Assembly: GCA_000328365.1 (NCBI GenBank)
Contig: KB311953.1
Span: 198,856-262,855 of the forward strand
Direction: 5' to 3'
DNA: 64,000 nt
From: Capitella teleta
Lineage: Eukaryota > Annelida > Polychaeta > Capitellidae
Shown here: piece by piece, positions 43,394 through 53,947 of the stretch
Layout: each line of letters starts with the position of its first letter
Position numbering within the stretch: position 1 is the stretch's first letter
Notes under the pieces: generated by a model
What the model was told of the DNA's origin: nothing
The model's input: only the letters and a program-made list of their open reading frames with translations
Database searches by the model: none
Program-made: the position numbers and the translations under genes

Positions 43394-45683
43394 ATGTCGT
43401 TGACGGTCAAGGCATTCCTTGGACCCTTGGAGAAGGACAGAGGGGAACCAGAAATCAGACGTTTCACTGTGAATCGCGACGTTGCCTCCAGTTTCGATCA
43501 CTTGAAGAACAAAATCACTGAAGTCTTCCCTTCTCTAGGGAACGACAGCTTCAAGATTTTCTGGAAAGGTAGGAAATGAATTAACCCATTTAATCATCTG
43601 TTTAAAAGTGTCCAGAGAAGATCCACCAACCTATCCACTGAATTAAAAAAAACTTCAATTACGAGGAGAGGCTCCACAAACTAAAACTGCCAACTCTGGT
43701 ACACCGCAGAATACGAGGAGACCTCATCGAGGCATATAAAATATTTAATTATTACTGTGTCAATCCCTCTGAACTATTGACTACACAATGACAATTCAAC
43801 AACAAGGGGACATAGTTTTAAACTAGCTAAAAGCATATCAAAAGCTCATTTTTCCAAAGAATAGTAAATAACTGGAACTCACTACGGTGACTACCCCAAT
43901 CAATAGTTTCATCCGAAAACATAAATAAATTTACAAACAATGTAGATAAATACCTGAAAAACCACCCAACCCTCTATAATTTCAAAGCCAACCTGTTCGT
44001 CACCAACATCCGGAACAATGAATGAAAGTCGATCTGCGAATAGAAGCATGAAATGCTTGCTCCCGGGATCATCCTAAGGTATCCTAAGGTTAATGAGTTA
44101 TGCAAGCCTAATCGACAATTCATTAAGAAATACATCTATATTTTCTTGAGGCTGTGATTTTAATTGACTATTAATCGTATTATGAGAATATATTAATTCA
44201 GATTTCAGATTATTGAATGTAATTACAATATCTATAGAATATATAAGTAAAATTATTTCTATATGATTGCAGATTCTGATGGAGATCACATTGCATTTTC
44301 AACTGATTCCGAACTGGCAGATGCCCTAGGGGTAGTGTCTGATGGCATTTTCCGTGTGTACATCCGCTCAGACAGCGAAGCCTCTGAAGAAGGCAAGAAG
44401 GCATTTCACCCTGGTGTAGTGTGCGATGGATGCCAGGGGCCTATCTATGGCTGTCGTTTCCGGTGTGTTGTTTGCCCTGATTACGACCTGTGTGCTGTGT
44501 GCAATGAGCAAGGCAAGCATGTTGATCATGCGATGATGCTCATGCGCACGCCAGAACAGAGGCAGCAATTTGATATGGGATTTCAAGTGAGTCTATCTCC
44601 AGAATTGAGTGTTAACTGATGCGTACTCTGCTCCGTTTGCAGTACAATCGACCTCCAGGGCCACCCTTTGGACCCCCGCCTCATCATTTCGGACCCCCGC
44701 CATCCCATCATGGACCCCCCCATCACGGACCTCCTGGGGGACCCCCTGGCTGGGGGCAATTCATGTGGCGTAAGATGTGGAAGCGCATGATGAGGCAATA
44801 TTGGAGGGATAACTGGGAGAAGGAGGGGGAGGGTCCTCCAATGGGAGGGGGGCGAGGAGGGCCCAGGATGACCGGCCCCGCCTTTGAACGGCAGCGCAGC
44901 GTGGATCGGGAGTCAAACGCTAGTACCAGTACAAAACCCGAGAGGAAAGATGGAGAGGCCAGCAGTGGTGATGAAGGAAGTCCGGCTGAGGATTATCTGA
45001 AGAACATTGGCGAATCAGTTTCTTCAATGCTGGATCCACTAGGTAAGGAAATCTGTGCAGAATGGGCCATAATTATTTCTCTGCTCTTTCTGTAGGGGTT
45101 GAAGTCGAGGTGGATTATGAACACAAAGGGCGACGACATTGTCGCAGAGGTCGTCAAGGTGGACCACCATTTATGCGTGGTTGGAAACATTGGGGAGGAG
45201 GAGGAGGCGGGAAGCACGGAGGAAGAGGGGGATGGCGACATGGAGGGGGCGGCTGGCAGCGGGGTGGGGGCTGCCGAGGGGGCTGGGCACCATGGGCACC
45301 ATGGGCACCATGGTCAGGACCCTGGGAAGATGAGGCTGAAGGTTTGGCTAAGAAATCTGCAGAAGGGATGGAAACAGAAGTGGTTGAGGCAGGGAAGAAG
45401 GAAGATGCTGCTATGACTGAAGGTGCAGAAGAGGAATGGATGATTGTCGCTCCCGCCAAAGATCAACAGGATGGAGCTGCTGAGGAAGGTTGGGCATAAT
45501 TACTTTATTTTTAATGCATAAAAATCTTATTATTTCACAGCAAAGTTCAATGACACATTGAAGCAGCTGGCTGCCATGGGCTTCAAGGATAACGGGGGAA
45601 AACTCACAAAACTTGTTCAAGAAAAGAAAGGAAATTTGTCAGAAGTTTTGGATGTTATTCAAGCAAGTTCAAAATCAAAATGA
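43394..45683 (+). CDS. SQSTM1: Sequestosome-1 / p62 autophagy receptor
   Basis: It links ubiquitinated cargo to the autophagy membrane. Exons: 43394-43568, 44273-44586, 44643-45042, 45096-45488, 45541-45683. The PB1 domain (SLTVKAFLG, the basic cluster EIRRF, FSTDSELADALG) is split by intron 1. The ZZ zinc finger follows (VVCDGCQGPIYGCRFRC, VVCPDYDLCAVC). After a Pro/His/Gly stretch comes the family motif DYLKNIGESVSSMLDPLGVE (human FLKNVGESVAAALSPLGIE). Then come a Gly/Trp/His-rich stretch with WAPWAPWAP repeats, the LC3-interacting motif EEEWMIV in an acidic setting, and a C-terminal UBA (LAAMGFKDNGG). A KEAP1-binding motif was not seen. Intron 1 (704 bp) holds a LINE fragment. Confidence 0.96.
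43605..44020 (+). mobile_element. LINE 3' fragment in SQSTM1 intron 1
   Basis: Translated pieces LHKLKLPTLVHRRIRGDLIE and AYKIFNYY, followed by RIVNNWNSL, are the terminal region of CR1/L2-type reverse transcriptases. It has stops, is 5'-truncated and lies in the same orientation as the host gene. It is related to, but clearly different from, the fragment at 16391-16998. Confidence 0.8.
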
Positions 45684-45770
45684 ATCTGTTTGTGTTGTCT
45701 TTTACGCTTGCCAGCATTATGAATTTATTCGTCCTGTTTCTTTGTTTGTATATAAACCACTATGTTCAAT

Positions 45771-45776
45771 AATAAA
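45771..45776 (+). terminator. Poly(A) signal of SQSTM1
   Basis: AATAAA about 90 bp after the stop codon. Confidence 0.6.
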
Positions 45777-46039
45777 ATTTATGTTATCTGTTTTTATTCA
45801 ATATTTTCCTAGCTACACTTATCATGGGTGGTGAATTGATATAAATTATTACAGTGCTTCTGAAAATTCATGGGGCCAAAAAAAAGGAGAGCTCAAAACA
45901 AAAGTGAATTTTTCATTTTATTTCTTTAAACTTTTGCATCAAGATTTCTTTCTGGAAAGAAAATTGAAATGTAGACCCCCAAAAAAATTATCCCATTTCA
46001 GCTCAGGGTAATTTTTCAAATATGAACGCGACTCCAAAC

Positions 46040-47563
46040 TCACTTCTTAAAAGGAGGTTGCTGAGTAGCGATCTTCGGAGAGAGCAAGTCAGCCGTGGAG
46101 TCGCTGCAATCATCCTCTGTTTTTATCGACACTTTGCTCTCAGTCACGTCAAAAACATCCGCTCTGAGGAACAAAATAATAATTACTGCGTTCAATTCTC
46201 AGGAAGGCTGAACTAACGTTTGAGGGTCATTATCGCCAGGATCGGTCAGTGAATTCATCCCCACTCCTGGCCAGATAGTGGCTGTAAATAGCAACAGAAA
46301 GACCATTAATGATCAAAGAGTGGAATTGAAAGAAAGAATCACCTTCCAATGGTATGCAGCCATCAAAATCTCCATTGGTTTCTTCGATAGCTGAGAAGTG
46401 AATGTCTGGCATTTCAGCTTTGTATCTGAATATTTAAGAACAGTTTACAAACTCAGAACATCCTTCAGTAAATCACTCACGAACGCTTCAGAGTTTGCAG
46501 AGATTCATAATCAGCATTTTGTAGTTGAACATAATCGTCTCTTAACAACTGGCAAGTGCGTAGTAGGTTGTCATGGTAACGAATGACCCTGCTTTGGTAG
46601 AAGTCATGGAGACCCAACATTGGGCCTTGACCCATTTCATAGAAGACTCTCTCCATTACATCCTGTGGTGAATCAAACATGAGATTGTCATCAACATATA
46701 ATGGTCAATTCAGGCTCACAGGGAAGCCAGCTGAGCCGTACAGAGCCTCGTCATCACGTGCATGCCGCATTGTGCGCGTGAACCTCAGCATATACTCGTG
46801 AACAACATCTGTCATCATATCCAAGATAGATTCACTGCAAACTATGGGGGAGTTATATGACACCGAAATGTGATACAAATTTTAGCCTACCGTCAAAACC
46901 GGTATGAGCGAGTATGGCTGCTACTGACTGCTTGAGGAGTTTCCGGCAATTTGCTGGGCTCAACTCAGGAGGAGCTTCCCCTATGCCTCTTGCAAAATCA
47001 CTGCAAGAAAAAGCGTCAATGTTGAACTGATGATTATAGAAATTTACCTTTCTTCTTCTTTTGATAGAAACGGCAAGGGTTTCTGCATGGGATGCTTAAT
47101 AGGAGCACCTTTGTACTCGGGAATGACAGGGACTTGGCTGAACTGAGGGTATGCCTTCCCCTCCAATTGCTGCGGAATATATCAAATTGTTAAGGGGTTC
47201 AATTTCACAAGGAAAAAACATCTCACCATAGATTCAATTTGGTTTTGCATATTCATAAGTTGTGATCGTAATTTGCGTGAATATTGCAAGAGTTGAATAG
47301 TATGCAGGGTCACATGATCAATCGAAGCGAATTGCGCCGCGAGAGGTCTGGCGGAAGACGATTAATCACTCCATGAATAATTAATAATAATTGGAGACAA
47401 ACTCGTTTGTGGGTGGAGCAGGTCTGCTGGATGGCTGGTGCAGGAGGGGTCCTTCTACCTCAATGGGGCGCGGTTTCATGATGAGTTCCAGCTCCTGTTG
47501 AGGGACGGCTGGGAGGGTTTCCTCAGTGACTGGGATCTCTCCCCACAAATCAGACGTCGTCAT
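46040..47563 (-). CDS. SUPT7L: SUPT7L (STAF65-gamma), SAGA coactivator subunit
   Basis: A histone-fold subunit of the SAGA/STAGA acetyltransferase complex in the nucleus. Exons (minus): 47563-47403, 47347-47227, 47169-47049, 47000-46891, 46841-46720, 46662-46481, 46425-46343, 46281-46218, 46163-46040. Matches to human SUPT7L: LWGEIPVTEE (human YWGEIPISS), LLHQPSSRPAPPT (human LHQPSANKPKPPT), VTLHTIQLLQYSRKLRSQL (human LTIHTIQLIQHNRRLRNLI), histone fold AAILAHTGFDV...ILDMMTDVVHEYMLRFT (human ATILAHAGFDCANESVLETL), and GFPDVMERVFYEMGQGPML. The acidic tail ends ATQQPPFKK. An ATG nine bases upstream (47572) is also in frame; 47563 fits the human N-terminus better. Confidence 0.95.
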
Positions 47564-49320
47564 GATCTGCATGAAACATAAATAAATAATAAATAAAGCA
47601 TAAATGTGATTCAATTTCAATCAGCTTATTATTTTTATATACCTTTAGTCGCTTACTGTACTTTACTGTACTTATTACTGTAGAATACAGGTAACTCAAA
47701 TTCAGGGACCCTGAGGTTTCCGATTCCAAATGTCGTGACAGAGAGGCGATGATGGAAGCAACGATTCATGAAATCACCAACCACTGCTACTAGATGTATT
47801 CAAACTAACTACCAGTATAACATACGGTAAGATGCGACTTAATTTGAAAAGATGTGAATGCAGTAAAAACAACAGCGGTGCCACAATTAACTCGTCTGAT
47901 CTGGCATCGACATGGCGTCAGCTAATTCAAACTTGCCCGCATGATATAAGGCACCTGCATGGGCCCATAGGTTTAATTTGTTTTAAATGGGGATTGACCA
48001 AAAATCGATTGCTTGGGATTGACCAAAGAATCTGCCCTTTACATTTCATTTGGAGAGCTAAAATTTAACTCGCCATCTGGCGACCATTCTTTATATTTTT
48101 ACTCGCCGGTGAGAATTTTTACTTGCATTAATTATCATTAGCGATTACAGTTATTATTATTATTTTGAACCCTAAGTAGTAGGCATATGTACTTCCATTT
48201 TTGGTATAAGGGATTTTATTTTATTTTTATTTTATTTGATTGAACTTCATGCATGCAATCAATGAAACATTACATGCAATAGCATGGCAGGACAGGCACA
48301 GCCTATATAAAACTGCCAGCTACAAATTTTAACAAAATAAAACAAAAGAGTGAATTTGTACAGCAAGTAAAAAAATATAAAACAATCAAGTAAAAAGAGT
48401 ATCAGGTATGGTAAAAACCGGTGCATCTGCAGGTTGAATTCCAAGTGCAAGAATTATCAACATCATAAGAGTTCAATTTGATGGTATAAAAAAGCATAAG
48501 TTTTGATTTAAAAACAGTGGGCGATGAAGAGCCTCGAATTTCTAAAGGTAAAATATTTCACAATTGAACGACTCTGTTAAAAAAAATGACGCTTTAAAAG
48601 ACTCAGTCCTGGTAAAAGGTGATATAAGTCTAAACAAGGCCCTGGTATGCTACTTAGCCTTAGTCTAATCAGGCTACAGAATTAGCATAAATAATTATGA
48701 ATACTGATCACCCTATTTTAGTGTTCTACAGTCTACTGTTCACGATTCGAAGTGTTTCAGTGTGAGTGTTGGAAAACTCATTTCATTATAAAAAATTTAA
48801 TGATCATGATTTCACGGAGGCCTTAATAACAACAAACTCACATTTTATCCTTCTACACATTTATTTGTACTCTTTCTTATACGAAACTTACGATTCAGTA
48901 GCAAAAATCACCAGCAAAACAGCAAAATTGTGTATTTATTTCACTGAAACGATCTTCGAACACAAAAGATCGTCTGCTCTACACAGGAAGTGCTTTTTCT
49001 TCCTCCAGTGAAGGAGAGCTTCGTTGTTAAGGAAGCCATTTTGGAGGAGAACCGCACTTCGCTTAGAAGATGTAGCCCCGTTTCTCTTCCTGGCAGCGTC
49101 AAAGAATTCATAATTGTATTGTAAAAATTGAGTGAGTTTCTGTGTCGCATAAAATATAAATACTTGTTGATAATAATCACTAGTCTTTGTGATATGATGT
49201 CCATTAGGGAGTGACATGTGTCCCATTCATGACTTTCAGTAGGCCCCTATGATCTGATGATAAATGATTATGATTCAACATTGTTGAACTGCAAGATTAT
49301 TTCAGATCGATAGAATAATT
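47564..49320. other. Intergenic, nothing coding recognised
   Basis: Low-complexity TTTTATTTTATTT near 48214-48240 followed by ACTTCATGCATGCAATCAATGAAAC may be a minus-strand LINE tail, but this is not firm. No RNA gene was seen. Confidence 0.4.
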
Positions 49321-49839
49321 GGAGCACTTGTCATATCAACCCGGACCCCAAATCATGCAATTGGGGGGAGGGTCCCGCCATCGCTCTAAAAAGGGCGCCA
49401 TGAATTTTGAGGGGTATAGAGACAAAAATGGGGTATGTTTTTTTGGGGAAAGTTAGCGATTCGTGTATGTCTCCACCTCTTGTCTAGTAGCCTTGCACAT
49501 CTCCGTCGTTGTATGCTTTTGGTGGGAAGAGAGGAAACCTGCAATTATTATGAGGGAATTGTGACGGGATTCGATCTGGGACCGTACACCTCAAAGCACC
49601 ACCGGTTTATTCGATTGCGCCAGCTTGGAATTCGATAAAGGTGTTGAGTTATGTGTGCATTATAAGCACGGTGAATGCTAGGTCATTATAATATTATAAT
49701 GTGACCTTGTGACCTGATAAGATGTGTGGTATTGGAGAAGCACGTGGCTTTGCTGTGTCACGTGACTACCGTTTAACTTGGCTTATGTTGAATGTATTCT
49801 TCTGCGTTCGTGGGTCCGGGTTAATATGACAAGTGTACC
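49321..49839 (-). mobile_element. Non-autonomous TIR element (MITE), copy 2, with tRNA-like boxes
   Basis: Inverted copy of the element at 205-691. It begins GGAGCACTTGTCATATCAAC and ends ATATGACAAGTGTACC. The exact 8-bp duplication GAATAATT flanks it (49313-49320 and 49840-49847). It is collinear with copy 1, with small indels, and both pol III-like boxes are kept. The orientation is reversed relative to copy 1. Confidence 0.9.
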
Positions 49840-50757
49840 GAATAATTATATTCAGTTCGAAAGATTTAGGTCCATTTGTGACAGGACTCTTAGGTTGATT
49901 GCTTGTCATGAGTGTGAATAAAAGAACACATAAATAAAATAGAATAACCCATTTTTATTAAATAAATAGGTAAACACTTGGCATCAAACTCAGTTTTATA
50001 CCAAATAGCGAACTTGGCATCAAACTCAATTTCAACCAATCAGAGAGCAGGATTATTTGAGCTGCGGAGCTATATTTTAGCTCAGTTCAGTTGATTAAAG
50101 TTGTATTAGCATTGAATCACTACTAGAAATCAGTAGTATGCCTTGTATATCAGCATACACATAAAAAGGAAAATGAATAATCAGTGAGCAACACCGACAC
50201 ACATAATAGAAAATAAAATGATTAGATATTAAATATAATAAAATGATTAAAATCTAATCTTGGTAAGTATTTGGCCTGAGTTTGACACCAAGCTTCCCAT
50301 TTGATATCAAACTGAATTTGATGCCAAGCTACTTCCAAATAAATATAGTAAAAGGAATAAATAAAAAGTAAATTAATTATAATAAACAACAAAATCACCC
50401 AGATCTTGACCAACCTGAGATTAAAGAATAATCAAATATCTGAAATGATAACAACCAAACCACAAAGATCCTACACACTTTCTTTTTTCTTACTTCTCTC
50501 GATCTCTGTCGCCCACCATATCCCTCCTACACTAACTCTCTTCAACATAATTCTCTACAAATACCTGAGTATAAACTCTCGTACCCTATAGCCCCTCCAT
50601 CATGTCTCTCTCTCTGTGATGCCCTCCCCCATTACGTCTCACCTCCTCGATCGTATCACCCTCACATGTCTCCGTATCCTCCTCACCACACGCACGCCCA
50701 CTTCCTCCCTTCCTTCATTTATGTATCAGTTTGTATATCAGTTAGAATGAAACTTTT

Positions 50758-50783
50758 TGAATTGAATTGAATTGAATTGAATT
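50758..50783. repeat. (GAATT)n microsatellite
   Basis: Five tandem GAATT units preceded by TGAAACTTTTT. Pentamer tails of this kind often end LINE copies, and the CT-rich 50460-50720 before it could be such a 3' UTR. The rest of 49848-51108 shows nothing coding. Confidence 0.6.
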
Positions 50784-51108
50784 ATATGATAATAATGGAC
50801 GCTTCTAGCATGGCGGACCTGAATATATACTAGATACAGCTTTCTCTCCCAAAATTTTTAATGTATTAGTTTGTTATGGGTTCTTTAAGTTAAGAATAAG
50901 ACGTATGTAATAATGACAATTACTTATGCTAAACAGGAAAGCAATCTATGAAATATATATTTGTTGCATGCTCAAATATCATATGCATATCTTGTTGACT
51001 TTTTATAATACCATATTGAAGAAATATTATTTTTTAAATTTCAATTCAGATCAATGATGATGATGATTATTTTGATCAATTTTGTTGTTTCAATGTGTTG
51101 CAGTCAAC

Positions 51109-53068
51109 ATGGCCGCCATTCTCCCTGCGATTGGTCGGCATGGTGAGCACCTTGTGTCTCAGTCGCCCATTTTGCTGAACCCTACTCCCCCAAGCAAATC
51201 AGCTCATGGATCAGCGAATGTCTACGTGCACACGGGAAAACGCTACCCAAGCAAGAAAGAACGAGAAAAAGAGCAGAGAAAAGTACGACTGAGGGCTCAA
51301 CAATCAGAGCTATCGAAGAACCAAACCTCATAGTAAGTTGAGACACATACGTGCTGCGTATAAATAAGTTATCTCAGCCATGTTTAATTATTCACGGCAA
51401 TAACAGCTTTCATTGCAGTAAGGCCGGGTAGAAATTTAAAGATTACAACAAATAGCTGATATAACTTACATTGATCTCTGCATGCATTGAATAGCAAATT
51501 TCTCATAATTTTTGTATTTCTTTTAACAGTTATAGGAATTCGTATAAGCACAACATGTGTTTGGATATGTTGTGTGAGGGTTTTCACAAATCTTTCTCTG
51601 AGCTTTTCGCTCTGATTAAGATGCAGAATGAGGAGCGAGAGAAAGCAGGACCTGAGTCAGTGCTCTGGAACCAAGAGTTATTGGAGAACGAGTGCGACAA
51701 ATTGGATATGCTCAGAGAACAGCTCTGCTTGGTGGAAAATGCAATGCGTCAAGGTGTGCTCGAAATTGTGCGAAATTAATCATGATGTACTTATTGAATA
51801 TCCCTTCACAGGGAATTACGCTGAGGTTTACACCTGCCGTTTCAAGCTTGCACGTTATTTCCAATCCACCAACGATAAGTGGCTATCTGATCATTTCTTT
51901 GAAAGCTGCTTAGCAACAGCAACCGGAATAAAAACAGATGAGGGAAAGATGGCTGCAGAAGGCCACTGCAACGTCGGTCTGGCTCTGGAGGAAAGCGGAG
52001 ACCTCCACGATGCGGCGAAAAATTTTGAGAACTTCTTCGCTCTGACAGAAGGTCACGAGGACTGGATTTTTGATAACGACAAACTCATGCACTGTGAGGC
52101 TTGCATTCACCTAACGAGAATCTACACTGCGATCTCTGATGTCTGCAAAGAATCCGATCTATCTCTCTCCATTGAATTCCTCACCAAAGCGACAGAAATG
52201 TCGCTCAAGAGTGAGTTCAGTCACAGTTTGAGGTTTCATAAATTATTATTATCTTTTTTTTTTTTGCTCATAGGTGGAGATAAGCAGCTGCATGGTGAAG
52301 CGTGTTTCCGTCTTGGCTCTGCTTACGAGAAAAACGGTGATCCAGAAACCGCTTTGACGGTGAGCGGTGGTGATTTCTGCATTTTGATCTCACTCTTCTT
52401 CTTTCAGTACTTGAACAAATACTTGGAAATCTGCAGATCGCTGCGTGATAACGCTGAGATTGGGAAAGCGTGTGAAGCTATTGCCAAAGCCTTTGAGAAG
52501 TGAGTCTCAACCGCATCTCCACACACAATTACACTGCCAGCACACATTGAGGATATTACACTCCAATTCCTCATCACTCTCTGATCATTCACAGAAAAGG
52601 AAAAATTGAAGAAAGCATCCGTTACTTGGAGATGTTTGTGGAAGTTGCTGAACAGAGTCAAGATGAGAAATCCATCAGCCGTGCTTGCAGTGATCTTGGA
52701 ACGATGTTCAACTCCCTGGTCAGCTCCTCTTCCCCGCACTTTCTCCTTTCTTCATTTCCATTTTTCTAGGGTCGTTACGACCAAGCCGTGGATTACTTCA
52801 ATCGTTCCTACAACATCTCACGCAGCCTGAATGATGTTGAGGCCATCAGTTCTTCCCGCGTGCTCTTTGGAGTGGCAGCCGCTCACAAAATGGTGCAGAA
52901 TTTTTCTCAGCACGTTGAGTTGGGTGGTCGCATTTGCATGGAGCGCTTATTGGAGTGGAAAGATAACCGAGGAGATGAGTTTGATAAGGAGCTCCCGAAA
53001 TCAGGTATTGATTGGTTTGATTAATTAGTTGGTTACTTGCTAAACCAATTGATCTCTTTTCAGAGTGA
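51109..53068 (+). CDS. TTC29: Tetratricopeptide repeat protein 29 (axonemal)
   Basis: A TPR protein of motile cilia and sperm flagella; human TTC29 loss causes sperm tail defects. Exons: 51109-51332, 51540-51753, 51812-52210, 52274-52359, 52408-52499, 52595-52718, 52770-53004, 53064-53068. The last exon gives only the final base pair of a Glu codon and the stop. The N-terminus has a basic KKEREKEQRKVR stretch. YRNSYKHNMCLDMLCEGFHK and SFSELFALI match human [28 protein letters not shown]. TPR helices follow (LASNFxx-type GNYAEVYTCRFKLARYFQ, EGHCNVGLALEESGDLHDA, EACFRLGSAYEKNGDPETA, YLNKYLEICRSL, DLGTMFNSLGRYDQAVDYF). A 5' UTR exon is likely because the ATG sits just after an acceptor (TTGCAG, 51098-51103). 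Confidence 0.95.
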
Positions 53069-53165
53069 TCTTCTGACCTGAGACACATTATATCTGCTGT
53101 GATAGGATTTTTGTAATCTTCATTTCTTCAGAGAGAATTCTGAATCTGTGAAAAAATATGCATTG

Positions 53166-53171
53166 AATAAA
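53166..53171 (+). terminator. Poly(A) signal of TTC29
   Basis: AATAAA about 98 bp after the stop codon and directly before the minisatellite. Confidence 0.6.
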
Positions 53172-53185
53172 ATTTCATAATCAGT

Positions 53186-53611
53186 TTGTTTCCTTGAACC
53201 TCTGGTTGTTTCAATTTTACTTTGAGATTGTTTCTTGAACCTCTGGTTGTTTCAATTTTACTTTGAGATTGTTTCCTTGAACCTCTGGTTGTTTCAATTT
53301 TACTTTGAGATTGTTTCTTGAACCTCTGGTTGTTTCAATTTTACTTTGAGATTGTTTCCTTGAACCTCTGGTTGTTTCAATTTTACTTTGAGATTGTTTC
53401 CTTGAACCTCTGGTTGTTTCAATTTTACTTTGAGATTGTTTCTTGAACCTCTGGTTGTTTCAATTTTACTTTGAGATTGTTTCCTTGAACCTCTGGTTGT
53501 TTCAATTTTACTTTGAGATTGTTTCCTTGAACCTCTGGTTGTTTCAATTCGGTTGTTTCAATTTTGATTGTTTCTTGAACCTCTGGTTGTTTCAATTTTG
53601 CTTTGAGATTG
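53186..53611. repeat. 41/42-bp minisatellite after TTC29
   Basis: About ten units sharing ACCTCTGGTTGTTTCAATTT and CTTTGAGATTGTTTC. Units alternate between 41 and 42 bp by TTTCTTG versus TTTCCTTG. One unit near 53550 is shortened. It starts within about 20 bp after the TTC29 poly(A) signal. Confidence 0.95.
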
Positions 53612-53947
53612 TGACCATCGATCTATCATAAGAAAGTAGAATATACATCAAGACTCAATGTATTTATTGGTCAAAAATATTTTAAAGATACAATTCTCAT
53701 ACAAAGTACAAAAAGAGAATAAAAAACGGGAGAATATACAGTTAAAAAAAGAAATATTTGCCTATGCAAATGATACGATGATGCTTCAAGATGAGGGAGT
53801 CGTAAAACCAAAATTAGATGTGGAGGAGAACACATGAAATCTAATCCTATAATTAGGATGTAATTAAAATAATACCGAAAGTTCAAAACCAGGAATCAAA
53901 ATATTATTTGCAGGATTAGATCAAAAAGGAGGAAAGAATACTTCAGG

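Noticed and set aside
45099-45416. Alternative frames through the Gly-rich p62 exon
   Set aside because: GC-rich repeat sequence leaves several frames open. Only the frame with LKNIGES, the LIR and the UBA joins in phase with the other exons.
46566-46579. GTTGTCATGGTAAC and (56002-56015) GTCACCATGGCAAC as X-boxes
   Set aside because: Both lie in coding exons (SUPT7L and MICAL) where the codons explain the bases. One also has a mismatch to the RFX consensus.
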